A stretch of 13,946 bases of DNA from Betaproteobacteria bacterium (GCA_005889025.1 VBCZ01000191.1:1-13946); one strand, 5' to 3'. Positions 7,882 through 13,946 are shown, numbered from the stretch's first letter. A program made the numbers and translations. The notes: generated by a model not told the origin, from the letters alone.

Positions 7882-8414
7882 ACGGATGGCGCAACCTCGC
7901 CAGAAACGCGATTGTGCGCGACGTTCGCTCGCCCGAGCGCCTGCTCGATCAGGCCAGTTTCTTCCTTCATCGCGACCCGGCGAAGATCCCCGAGACCCAT
8001 CGCGCAGTGATGCGCGGATTGCACGATTCGATCGACGTGCTCAAGGATAAGCGGGTGATGATCGTCGACGACGACATACGAAACATTTTCGCGCTGTCAT
8101 CGCTGCTCGAGGATCAGAGCATGATCGTCGTTTCGCACGACAACGGCCGCGACGCCGTTCGATATCTACAGACGCAGCCTGACATCGATGTCCTGCTGAT
8201 CGACATCATGATGCCGGAGCAGGACGGCATCGATACCATCCGCGAGATTCGCAAGATAAGAGCATGCAGGGATCTGCCGATTATCGCGGTCACCGCCAAG
8301 GCGATGAAGGGCGATCGTGAGAAATGCCTGGAGGCAGGGGCGTGGGACTATCTGTCCAAGCCGGTCGATACCGGATTGATGATCGGAGTGCTGCGCGCGT
8401 GGTTGCGGCGTTAG
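7836..8414 (+). CDS. Fragment 4 of HAMP-array hybrid kinase: end of REC2 and complete REC3
   Basis: Homologous sequence begins at CTG 7836 (LPIIVYG, the fourth strand of a receiver fold) and continues through the linker DVRSPERLLDQASFFLHRD that joins REC2 to REC3 in this kinase family. REC3 is complete and canonical: acidic pocket VDDDIRN, acceptor Asp at 8202-8204 in LLIDIMMPE, T in AVTAKAMKGD, and Lys in LSKPVD. About 18-20 residues holding the middle of REC2 are missing between fragments 3 and 4. The open frame extends back to TTG 7809 but is out of register with the homology there; ATG 8010 is an internal alternative. By itself it would be a single-domain CheY-like protein. The stop at 8412-8414 lies 33 nt before the next kinase gene, so the two form an operon. 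Confidence 0.75.
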   Translation: MPIIVYGAAKGTHALNGWRNLARNAIVRDVRSPERLLDQASFFLHRDPAKIPETHRAVMRGLHDSIDVLKDKRVMIVDDDIRNIFALSSLLEDQSMIVVSHDNGRDAVRYLQTQPDIDVLLIDIMMPEQDGIDTIREIRKIRACRDLPIIAVTAKAMKGDREKCLEAGAWDYLSKPVDTGLMIGVLRAWLRR

Positions 8415-8447
8415 GGTGTAAGTGTCCACACGAATGAGCACTGCGCC

Positions 8448-10593
8448 ATGTTAGACGGTATCGGCAAGGCCAACATCCTCGTGGTCGGGGCAGAACCTCG
8501 TCACCGCGACGTCCGGCGAAGAAGCGCTGAAGCATGTCCTGCGCCGGGACTTCGCGGTGATCCTGCTCGACGTCAACATGCCGGGGCTTGACGGCCTGGA
8601 GACGGCGGCGCTCATACGCAGCCGCGCCAAATCCAAGCATGTCCCCATTATTTTCATCACCGCCGATTACACCGATGAGGTCCGCACCAGCAAGGGCTAC
8701 TCGTTGGGGGCGGTAGACTACATGATCTCGCCGGTGGTGCCCGAGATACTGCGCACGAAAGTCAAGGTCTTCGTTGATCTTTATCTCCTCGCGCAGCAGG
8801 CGAAACGCCAGGCCGAGGAACATATCTCGCTTGCCGAAGAGCGTGCGGCAAGAGCCGCCGCGGAGCGCGCGACGCAGCGCTCCGCATTTCTGGCGCGGGC
8901 GAGTGTTGCGCTGTCCGGATCGCTCGACTTCGAGGCCACCACATACGAGCTGCTTCGGCTGGTCGTGCCTTTTATCTCCGACGTTTGCGCACTCACATTG
9001 CCGGGAGAGGAAGGCATCAATGAAGGCACCGAGCTAGCCTGGGCAGGCCCGCCGCCCGAACGGCGGCTGTGTACGGAGACCATGACGCAGATCGACAATG
9101 ACTGGCTGCGGCAGACGGTCGATCGGGTGATGCGCACCGGCGCGGGGGAAACCTGCTTCGATGCGGGTTCGTCGGCGCCTCCGGGACGGCTGGCCGGATC
9201 GTCGACCAGCGAGCGGCTCGAGCTTCCCCGCGGGACGAAAATAGACACCCTGGTCGTGTTGCCTTTGCTCGCCCGCGGACGCACCCTCGGCGTGTTGTCG
9301 CTGGGCATGGGTCCATCGGGAAGGGGATTCGATCCCGATTTGCTGTCGGTTGCCACCGATCTCACAAGCCGCGCCGAGGTCGCGCTTGACAACGCATCGC
9401 TGTATCGAAAGATGCAAGAGCAGGATCGGCGCAAGAACGAGTTCCTGGCGATGCTCTCGCACGAGCTTCGCAATCCGCTTGCACCGATCACCAACGCAAT
9501 GCACGTGCTGCAAAAAGGCGATACCGGGCCCGAGAAGCTGACCTGGGCGAAGGACGTCATCAGCCGCCAACTCAAGCAGCTCGTGCGCCTCGTCGACGAT
9601 CTCCTCGACGTGTCGCGAATCACCCAGGGCAAGATCGATCTCAAGATCGAATCGGTCGACGTCACGGAAGTTGTCTCCGCCGCGGTGGAGACCAGCCGCC
9701 CGTTCGTTGACGAGCACGAGCACACATTGACGCTTTTGATGCCGCGCAAGTCGACTCGCGTCAACGCCGATTTTGCGCGGCTCGCACAAATACTGGCGAA
9801 CCTGATCAACAACGCCGCCAAATATACCGACCGGAAAGGCCAGATCTCGCTCACCGCGACGCAAGAGGGCGACCAGGTGATCTTCCGGGTGCGCGATTCC
9901 GGCATAGGCATACCCAAGGAATCGCTGTCGAGCATCTTCGACCTCTTCACCCAGGTCGATCGCACCCTGGATCGCTCGCAGGGTGGACTGGGAATCGGCT
10001 TGACACTGGTCAAAAGGCTCGTCGAAATGCAGGGAGGGAGCGTATCGGCATACAGCGGAGGCAAAGATCAGGGAAGCGAGTTCACTGTGCGTCTGCCGGC
10101 CGCGGCCTCGGACTCGCTTGCGTCGACGGCTGCCGGCGCGGGCAGCGGCATGGCCAAAGCGATCGCATCCCATTTTTGCGTTCTTATCGTCGACGACAAT
10201 CGAGACGTCGCGGACAGCACGGCGGTGTTGCTTCGCATGGCCGGATACGACGTCCAGCTTGCGTACGACGGAAAGGGTGCGCTGGAAAGCATTCAGCGAT
10301 TGCAGCCTGATGCCGTGCTTCTCGACATCGGTCTTCCGGGAATGGATGGTTACCAGGTCGCGGAACGCATTCGTCGCGAGGCTGCCACCTCCCGACCGTT
10401 GATGGTCGCAGTGTCAGGCTACGGCCAGGACGAGCATCGCATGCGCTCGAGGAACGCCGGCTTCGACCACCACATCGTCAAGCCGATCGATCCCACTGTC
10501 CTTACCGAGCTGCTGGCATCGATGCGTCTAAGCCGGCAGAGCGGCGCGCCCGAAAACGTCGTTCGATTTCCGGCGCAAAAATCGTCCAAGTAG
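8448..10593 (+). CDS. Hybrid histidine kinase REC-GAF-HisKA-HATPase-REC, frameshifted in the N-terminal REC
   Basis: The start is ATG 8448, in a frame that encodes MLDGIGKANILVV, the first strand of a receiver. After GTC 8484-8486 the frame changes: homologous sequence resumes at 8488 (GQNLVTATSGEEALKHVL) in another frame that stays open to TAG 10591-10593. About 17-20 residues, including the conserved acidic pair of REC, are missing. The rest is intact: REC acceptor Asp 8569-8571 (LLDVNMPG) with the VDYMISPVVPE ending typical of this class; coiled coil about 8790-8880; GAF about 8900-9400; HisKA with LSHELRNPL (His 9460-9462); HATPase N-box ILANLINNAAKYT, G1 DSGIGI and G2 GGLGIGL; C-terminal REC with VLIVDDNRDVAD and Asp 10324-10326. 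Without repair, translation could begin at GTG 8557 but would lack half a domain. It is cotranscribed with the HAMP-array kinase and presumably acts with it. Confidence 0.85.
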
Positions 10594-10611
10594 TCGCAAC
10601 CTGCGTCAGCG

Positions 10612-11105
10612 CTAAGTCGTGCTCAGCGGACTGACGCCGGATGCCCGTTGGGCCGGACGCGCGCCAGCCACACCGATGTGCCACACCACCGGGGCACTCT
10701 TGGCGTCCCCAAAGACGTTCCACACAGTGACGCCTTTACCCTGTTTTTTCGCCGCGTACATCAAGCGGTCGGCGAATTCCATGGCCAGCGTCGCCGAACC
10801 GGGTATGGTCCGGAAAACCGCGACACCGATGCTGAAGCTCACCTGCCGGCGTCGCAAACGGGTAATGGCGCGCAGCTTGTGCTGGAGCTTATCGATCACG
10901 AACAAGGCGTCGCGCTGCTCGGTTTCGGGCAGTATGACCGCGAATTCGTCGCCGCCGAGCCTGCCGATCGTATCGCTTCGGCGTAGTGTTTCGACGGAAA
11001 CGCCGGCGATCGCCTGGAGCAGGCGGTCGCCTTCGGCATGTCCGAACTTATCGTTGACCTGTTTGAAGTCATCGCAGTCGATGTAGGCAAGGCAGAATCC
11101 CACCC
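10612..11105 (-). CDS. Diguanylate cyclase, GGDEF-domain fragment (C-terminal part of broken gene)
   Basis: Homologous sequence runs from about 11105 (VGFCLAYIDCDDFKQVND) to TAG 10614-10612. The frame is open back to 11322, but those upstream codons are a shadow of the membrane domain. The GGDEF signature is intact as GRLGGDEFAVILPE. The inhibitory I-site RxxD is present as RRSD, with its Arg nine residues before GGDEF, so product inhibition by c-di-GMP is expected. The Mg-binding Asp is in YIDCDDFK. The substrate is two GTP and the product cyclic di-GMP. The first 25-30 residues of the domain (the DPLTGLPNR block) are absent. A 40-residue tail after the domain has no recognisable motif. It converges on the second hybrid kinase with 18 nt between the stops. 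Confidence 0.85.
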
Positions 11106-11124
11106 CCTTGCCTACATCGACTGC
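11074..11124. repeat. Perfect 19-bp inverted repeat with 13-nt loop at the break in the diguanylate cyclase gene
   Basis: GCAGTCGATGTAGGCAAGG at 11074-11092 is the exact reverse complement of 11106-11124, with 13 nt (11093-11105) between the arms. On the coding (minus) strand the arm at 11092-11074 is the native one, encoding LAYIDC of the GGDEF fold. The arm at 11124-11106 is the copy; it sits where the DPLTGLPNR block should be and brings the in-frame stop. This is not a terminator: it lies within a gene and has no T-run. Confidence 0.9.
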
Positions 11125-11483
11125 AATCTCTCCTGCTCGTAGATCGTTCGCAGCACTCCGATCAGCACGACCATGATTACGTACTCTAGGAACACGTTGG
11201 CATAGGCGATGTAGAGATATACCGCCTTGGTGTAGTGGCTTGCATCGAGCGGCGTCTGGCCCGATTGGGCAGCGACCGACAGTATCGCGAAAGCCAGACC
11301 CCAGCTCCGTCCGCAATTCCAACCGATCAACAGCACCGGTAACAGATAAAAAGCCGTGAGCGAGAATTCATCGGAAGTTAACCGGTCGAGCGCGAAGACG
11401 CCGAGAAACGTGGCGATGCCCAGGACGAGGGCATCGCGATGCTTCAAGCGTAAAACGTTCATGCTGCTGCTCGCAAGCGGCAT
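11112..11483 (-). CDS. Diguanylate cyclase, membrane-sensor fragment (N-terminal part of the same broken gene)
   Basis: ATG 11483-11481 has AGAGGAA just upstream (plus-strand 11488-11494), a good ribosome binding site. The 123-residue product has about four hydrophobic segments: ALVLGIATFLGVFALD, AFYLLPVLLIGW, GLAFAILSVAAQ and VFLEYVIMVVLIGVL. It ends with the juxtamembrane helix RTIYEQERLQSM that normally leads straight into a GGDEF domain. The TAG stop at 11114-11112 lies inside a 19-nt inverted copy of downstream coding sequence, so it is not the gene's natural end. With the 10612-11105 fragment it makes a membrane diguanylate cyclase of the common four-helix-sensor plus GGDEF layout. The ligand is unknown. 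Confidence 0.75.
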   Translation of the reverse strand: MPLASSSMNVLRLKHRDALVLGIATFLGVFALDRLTSDEFSLTAFYLLPVLLIGWNCGRSWGLAFAILSVAAQSGQTPLDASHYTKAVYLYIAYANVFLEYVIMVVLIGVLRTIYEQERLQSM

Positions 11484-11907
11484 TTCGTTCCTCTAGCTCG
11501 ACGAGCGCGCGCGGCCGCGCGCTGGTGTTGTAGACGACCGGCTGTTGCGCAAAGAGCGCGGCACGTCACTTTTGTCGGCTTGCGATAGCATCGGATTCAT
11601 GGTTGCTTTCTTAAATGCTTTATCTCGAAAATGGCGCCGCTTTGACGCTTGACGTCAACGAGTGACGCCGCGCGCATGGCGTTCACGCCATCGCGTCGCC
11701 TTGGAGTGCTTTAGCCTCTAGTATCGCAATTAGCGTACCTAAAACCGTGGAAATCCATTCGGAGCGAAGCTTGCGGGACGACCGAAGCGAATAGGCGTTC
11801 GTTTCACCGCGTGAAGGAACTACCAAGCATGCAAGCGCTGCGCGCGCAAAAAAGGGGATCCGAGGCATTAAGGTGTCAGTCCTACAAAGGATTCAGACAA
11901 GCGCCGA
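11484..11907. other. 424-nt region without a supported gene
   Basis: No ORF here has a plausible start or composition; a 61-codon minus frame (11868-11683) has no ribosome binding site or recognisable motif. The region holds three short symmetric elements: a 16-bp GC palindrome at 11507-11522 just upstream of the diguanylate cyclase start, the palindrome TTGACGTCAA at 11649-11658, flanked by further TGACGC copies, and the 7-bp dyad ATGGCGT/ACGCCAT at 11676-11691 with a 2-nt centre. The last two are operator-like. The diguanylate cyclase promoter should lie in this region, but no clear -35/-10 pair was found. Confidence 0.4.
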
Positions 11908-12111
11908 TTGTGCCCAGTCGAGCGCAACCGGAACATTTCGTCTGATCGTCGCGTAACTAACCTGCTTCTTCGCTCGGAGCTGCGCAACGGCATATTCTCG
12001 TCGAAGACGCTGGTCGGCATTTTTGTCGGCGCTGCGGTGGTCGGAGTCATCGCCGGCGCTCGCGGCAAATCGAAGACCGCGAAGCGACAACGCAAGCCTG
12101 CGCGACATTAG
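11908..12111 (+). CDS. Possible small membrane protein, 67 codons (doubtful)
   Basis: The frame can be opened only at TTG 11908 and has no good Shine-Dalgarno. The C-terminal half looks protein-like: a hydrophobic segment TLVGIFVGAAVVGVIAGA followed by a strongly basic tail (ARGKSKTAKRQRKPARH). That arrangement loosely resembles YtxH-type small membrane proteins, and the true N-terminus may be shorter or damaged. The N-terminal 30 residues look like noise. It ends 55 nt before the BON-LysM gene, on the same strand. It may be real, but only the hydrophobic pattern supports it. Confidence 0.3.
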   Translation: MCPVERNRNISSDRRVTNLLLRSELRNGIFSSKTLVGIFVGAAVVGVIAGARGKSKTAKRQRKPARH

Positions 12112-12166
12112 GCGCTCGGGCAAGTTGGCCCCGAGCGATCCAACCACTCGTGAAAGGAGAACGGCC

Positions 12167-12670
12167 ATGGCAATTTTTGATTTCATGAAAGAGGCGGGGG
12201 AGAAACTGTTCGGCCGCAGCGGCGCCTCGGGCCCGGCCCAGCAGGCCGCGCAGAATGCACCTTCGACCGACAAGGCCAAGGCGCTCAACGATGCGGCCGG
12301 CGACGCGATTCTCAACTACATCAAGTCGCAGAAGCTCAACGCAACGGGCCTGACCGTCACCTACGACGGCGCGACGGAGACGGCGACGGTCTACGGCGTC
12401 GCCCCCGACCAGGCCACGAAGGAGAAGATCATCCTCGCCGCGGGTAATGTGTCCAGCGTGGCACACGTCGACGACAAGATAAGCGTGGAACAAAGCGGTC
12501 CGCAGTCGAAGTTCTATACGGTCAAGAGCGGCGACACGCTGTCAAAAATTTCCAAGGAAATGTACGGCGACGCCAATCAATACGGCAAGATCTTCGAGGC
12601 GAACCGTCCGATGCTCAGCAACCCGGACAAGATATATCCTGGCCAATCGCTGAGAATTCCGGCCGCATGA
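12167..12670 (+). CDS. BON and LysM domain protein, Kbp/YgaU-like, 167 aa
   Basis: ATG 12167 follows AAAGGAGA with a 6-nt spacer from GGAGA; an upstream in-frame extension to 12023 is out of character and rejected. The N-terminus MAIFDFMKEAGEKLFG is typical of Kbp (YgaU, formerly LysM) proteins. A BON domain spans about residues 40-107 (ILNYIKSQKLNATGLTV, then TVYGVAPDQATKEKI and AGNVSSVAHVDD). A LysM domain spans about 115-165 (YTVKSGDTLSKISKEMYGD to IYPGQSLRIP). There is no signal peptide, as in E. coli Kbp, which is a cytoplasmic potassium-binding protein needed for growth in high K+. Full length matches the family. It is followed after 49 nt by the unknown 171-residue gene, so the two may be cotranscribed. 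The family call is strong; the potassium role is by homology only. Confidence 0.92.
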   Translation: MAIFDFMKEAGEKLFGRSGASGPAQQAAQNAPSTDKAKALNDAAGDAILNYIKSQKLNATGLTVTYDGATETATVYGVAPDQATKEKIILAAGNVSSVAHVDDKISVEQSGPQSKFYTVKSGDTLSKISKEMYGDANQYGKIFEANRPMLSNPDKIYPGQSLRIPAA

Positions 12671-12719
12671 CGGCAAATGTACGGTCCGTAATCCGAAACG
12701 CAAATAAAAAGGAGTCGCC

Positions 12720-13235
12720 ATGAGCTTCCTGGATGTCCTCAGCCAATATGTTGATCACCAGCCGGGTACGGCGCCGCCCGAGGCGCCGCGCCATTTCGAG
12801 CAGGTGGCGCAATCCGCGCCACCGCACGTTCTCAGCGAGGGGTTGGCCGACGCGTTTCGCGCGGACGAAACGCCGCCTTTCGGGCAGATGGTCGCGCAGC
12901 TGTTCGGCAACTCCGATCCGCAGCAACGGGCCGGCATGCTCAATCAGATGCTCGGCTCGCTCGGCCCGGGCGTCCTTGCGGCAATCGCCAGCGGCCCGCT
13001 TCGCGACATGTTTGCGCGCAGCGGTGGCGCAGGTCCGCAAATTACTCCCGATCAGGCTGCCGCGATCAGGCCGGAGCAAGTCCAGGACATAGCAACCAAG
13101 GCGGAAGAGGCCAATCCGGGAATCATCGACAGGGTGAGCCAGTTCTACGCGCAACACCCGGGGCTGGTGCGCACGCTCGGAAGCGCAGCGCTCGCCGTTG
13201 TGCTTGCGAAGATGGCGCAGCGAAACAACGCCTAA
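12720..13235 (+). CDS. Hypothetical protein, 171 aa
   Basis: ATG 12720 has AAAAAGGAG upstream with a 5-nt spacer, a strong ribosome binding site. I do not recognise the family. The sequence is rich in Ala, Gln, Pro and Gly and predicted mainly helical. Notable segments are an N-terminal MSFLDVLSQYVDHQ, a central FGQMVAQLFGNSDPQQRAGM, a glycine-rich linker SLGPGVLAAIASGP, a middle ITPDQAAAIRPEQVQDIA, and a hydrophobic helix near the C-terminus (VRTLGSAALAVVLAKMA, about 150-166) that is too weak to call a membrane segment with confidence. The segment pattern recalls small YidB/DUF937-like proteins, but this is only an impression. It lies 49 nt after the BON-LysM gene, which suggests joint expression. 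A hairpin follows the stop codon directly. Confidence 0.8.
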   Translation: MSFLDVLSQYVDHQPGTAPPEAPRHFEQVAQSAPPHVLSEGLADAFRADETPPFGQMVAQLFGNSDPQQRAGMLNQMLGSLGPGVLAAIASGPLRDMFARSGGAGPQITPDQAAAIRPEQVQDIATKAEEANPGIIDRVSQFYAQHPGLVRTLGSAALAVVLAKMAQRNNA

Positions 13236-13271
13236 GGACGCTGCTGCGGCGCTCAGCGTTGCGCAGCGTCC
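13236..13271. terminator. Hairpin immediately after the 171-aa gene, possible terminator
   Basis: GGACGCTGC at 13236-13244 pairs perfectly with GCAGCGTCC at 13263-13271 across an 18-nt loop, starting at the first base after the TAA stop. There is no T-tract, so it is not a classical intrinsic terminator. It lies between convergent transcripts and could act from both sides. Confidence 0.45.
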
Positions 13272-13462
13272 ACCCTAACAATCGGATCAGTGGACCCGAG
13301 CGGCTGTTTCGCGGGCAGAACGCCGGCTTCGTTTGCGAGCGCCGGCGGAGCAGCGTGATCGGAAGCGATTTCCTCGCTCGCCAGGGGGAACGTTCGGGTC
13401 GAGCGCGCATGCGTGACCGCATCGCGCGGAGTGATTGAAAACGGGTAGAGGTCTTTGCGCAT
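13253..13462 (-). CDS. Possible small ORF, 69 aa, downstream of the sugar transferase (doubtful)
   Basis: ATG 13462 lies 15 nt after the sugar transferase stop on the same strand, and the frame runs to TGA at 13255-13253, inside the loop of the hairpin at 13236-13271. About two thirds of third codon positions are G or C, which fits coding sequence in this genome. There is no Shine-Dalgarno sequence, no recognised motif, no signal peptide and no hydrophobic segment. It begins MRKDLYPFSITPRDAV. It is recorded because the 242-nt gap 13236-13477 otherwise holds nothing beyond that hairpin; it may well be non-coding. Confidence 0.22.
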   Translation of the reverse strand: MRKDLYPFSITPRDAVTHARSTRTFPLASEEIASDHAAPPALANEAGVLPAKQPLGSTDPIVRVDAAQR

Positions 13463-13477
13463 CGCGCGTTGCGGAAG

Positions 13478-13946
13478 CTACCGCGCGCCTTCGCCGAGGA
13501 GGACCACGCGCACAGTCTTGAACATGATGGCAACGTCGAGCAGGAGAGAGTGGTTCTTCACGTAGTAGATATCGTACTCGAGTTTTTTGACCGACTCCTC
13601 CACCGTCGCACCGTAGCTGTACCGTACTTGCGCCCAGCCGGTGATCCCGGGGCGAACGCAGTGTCGAACGGCATAGAAGGGGATTTTCCTGGTCAGCTCC
13701 GCGACAAAGCTCGGTCGCTCGGGTCGCGGTCCAACCAGGCTCATCTCGCCTTTGAGCACGTTGATGAGCTGCGGAAGCTCGTCGATGCGCGTCTCGCGGA
13801 TGAATCGTCCGAAGCGGGTGATTCGCGAATCGCCGACCGTTGCCCAGCATGCGACACCGTCGCGTTCGGCATCACGAGTCATGCTGCGGAACTTGAGCAG
13901 CGTGAAAGTTCGACCGCGATAGCCCACGCGCTCCTGCCGGTAGATC
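13478..13946 (-). CDS. Exopolysaccharide sugar transferase, C-terminal part (EpsB/WcaJ-like; PEP-CTERM-associated type likely), cut by window edge
   Basis: The frame is open from base 13945 to TAG 13480-13478, giving the last 155 residues of a bacterial sugar transferase (polyprenyl-phosphate hexose-1-phosphate transferase). Visible motifs in order: YRQERVGYRGRTFTLLKFRSM, DAERDG, RITRFGRFIRETRIDELPQ, NVLKGEMSLVGPRPERP, RPGITGWAQVRYSYGATVEE and KLEYDIYYVKNHSLLLD, ending TVRVVLLGEGAR. These are the catalytic-core motifs, including the DELPQ and GPRPE blocks. The enzyme puts the first sugar phosphate on undecaprenyl phosphate at the inner membrane. The ending resembles the subfamily found in PEP-CTERM/exosortase (EpsH/XrtA) loci. 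The N-terminal membrane part lies outside the window. Its 3' end faces the 171-aa gene. Confidence 0.92.
   Translation of the reverse strand, partial: IYRQERVGYRGRTFTLLKFRSMTRDAERDGVACWATVGDSRITRFGRFIRETRIDELPQLINVLKGEMSLVGPRPERPSFVAELTRKIPFYAVRHCVRPGITGWAQVRYSYGATVEESVKKLEYDIYYVKNHSLLLDVAIMFKTVRVVLLGEGAR

Larger units (their letters stand above)
3574..8414 (+). pseudogene. HAMP-array hybrid histidine kinase (Nik1-like architecture), interrupted by three frame-breaking deletions
   Basis: Read through the breaks, this is one soluble hybrid kinase with no membrane segment or signal peptide. It starts at ATG 3574, with GGAGG at 3564-3568 five nt upstream. Order: seven 92-residue units, each a canonical HAMP-like half (GDLSKKITVDVKGE) alternating with a second half (EGKLGGQAxVxGVAGTWKDLT), about 3650-5640; GAF about 5725-6150; Gln/Glu-rich coiled coil about 6150-6360; HisKA with His at 6391-6393; HATPase_c about 6700-7080; REC1 about 7306-7660; REC2 about 7675-7990; REC3 about 8056-8411. 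The frame changes at 4318-4320, at about 5126-5131 and at 7833-7836, and each change coincides with missing conserved residues. The order matches fungal group III kinases and bacterial homologues. It could be a genuine recent pseudogene or an assembly-damaged intact gene. The parts are listed separately. Confidence 0.8.

Noticed and set aside
8781..10173. Two long minus-strand open frames (427 and 379 codons) opposite the second hybrid kinase
   Set aside because: Both lie wholly opposite recognisable GAF, HisKA, HATPase and REC coding sequence and show no motif of their own.
11507..11522. 16-bp GC palindrome GCGCGCGGCCGCGCGC as a functional site
   Set aside because: Alternating GC runs readily form palindromes in DNA of this composition, and nothing else supports a role.
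11683..11868. 61-codon minus-strand ORF
   Set aside because: There is no ribosome binding site or recognisable motif, and the region is otherwise intergenic.
12023..12166. N-terminal extension of the BON-LysM protein
   Set aside because: The Kbp family begins at MAIFDFMKEA, and ATG 12167 has a strong ribosome binding site.

Overview
The window is GC-rich DNA from a free-living Gram-negative bacterium. The best fit is a beta- or related proteobacterium. This is inferred from the base composition, the BON-LysM (Kbp/YgaU-type) gene, the BrkB/YihY gene, and a sugar transferase whose C-terminus resembles the PEP-CTERM/exosortase-associated EpsB type. No rRNA, tRNA, CRISPR array, transposase or phage gene was seen.

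Layout. The left edge (1-750, minus) holds the N-terminal 250 residues of a BrkB/YihY membrane protein. It is divergent from a complete SDR oxidoreductase (943-1758, plus). A membrane CHASE3 histidine kinase of the NarX/DesK-like HisKA_3 class follows (1801 to about 3190 or 3387, minus). After an AT-richer divergent intergenic region comes the core of the window, two consecutive plus-strand hybrid kinases. The first (3574-8414) is a soluble HAMP-array kinase: seven 92-residue HAMP repeat units, GAF, coiled coil, HisKA, HATPase and three receiver domains. This is the architecture of fungal group III (Nik1/Os-1) kinases. The second (8448-10593) is REC-coiled coil-GAF-HisKA-HATPase-REC. A membrane diguanylate cyclase (11483-10612, minus) converges on it. 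On the right are a loosely packed region with a doubtful 67-codon ORF, a BON-LysM protein (12167-12670), an unknown 171-residue protein (12720-13235), and on the minus strand the C-terminal part of an exopolysaccharide sugar transferase running off the edge.

The main oddity is a cluster of five frame-breaking lesions within about 7 kb, all in signalling genes. Two lie inside the HAMP array. Comparison with neighbouring 276-nt units shows that exactly 34 nt and 17 nt are missing, both just after a 141-nt perfect repeat. One removes the middle of REC2 of the same gene, and one removes the start of the N-terminal REC of the second hybrid kinase. The fifth, in the diguanylate cyclase, replaces the start of the GGDEF domain with a 19-nt inverted copy of the adjacent coding sequence, giving a perfect 19-bp hairpin that supplies the in-frame stop. 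Coding quality is excellent on both sides of each lesion, so either the genes decayed very recently or, perhaps more likely, the assembly is faulty here.

If the lesions are artefacts, the region encodes a sensory module: a membrane kinase, a cytoplasmic HAMP-array hybrid kinase, a second hybrid kinase and a c-di-GMP synthase. No DNA-binding response regulator is visible, so the output partners lie elsewhere.
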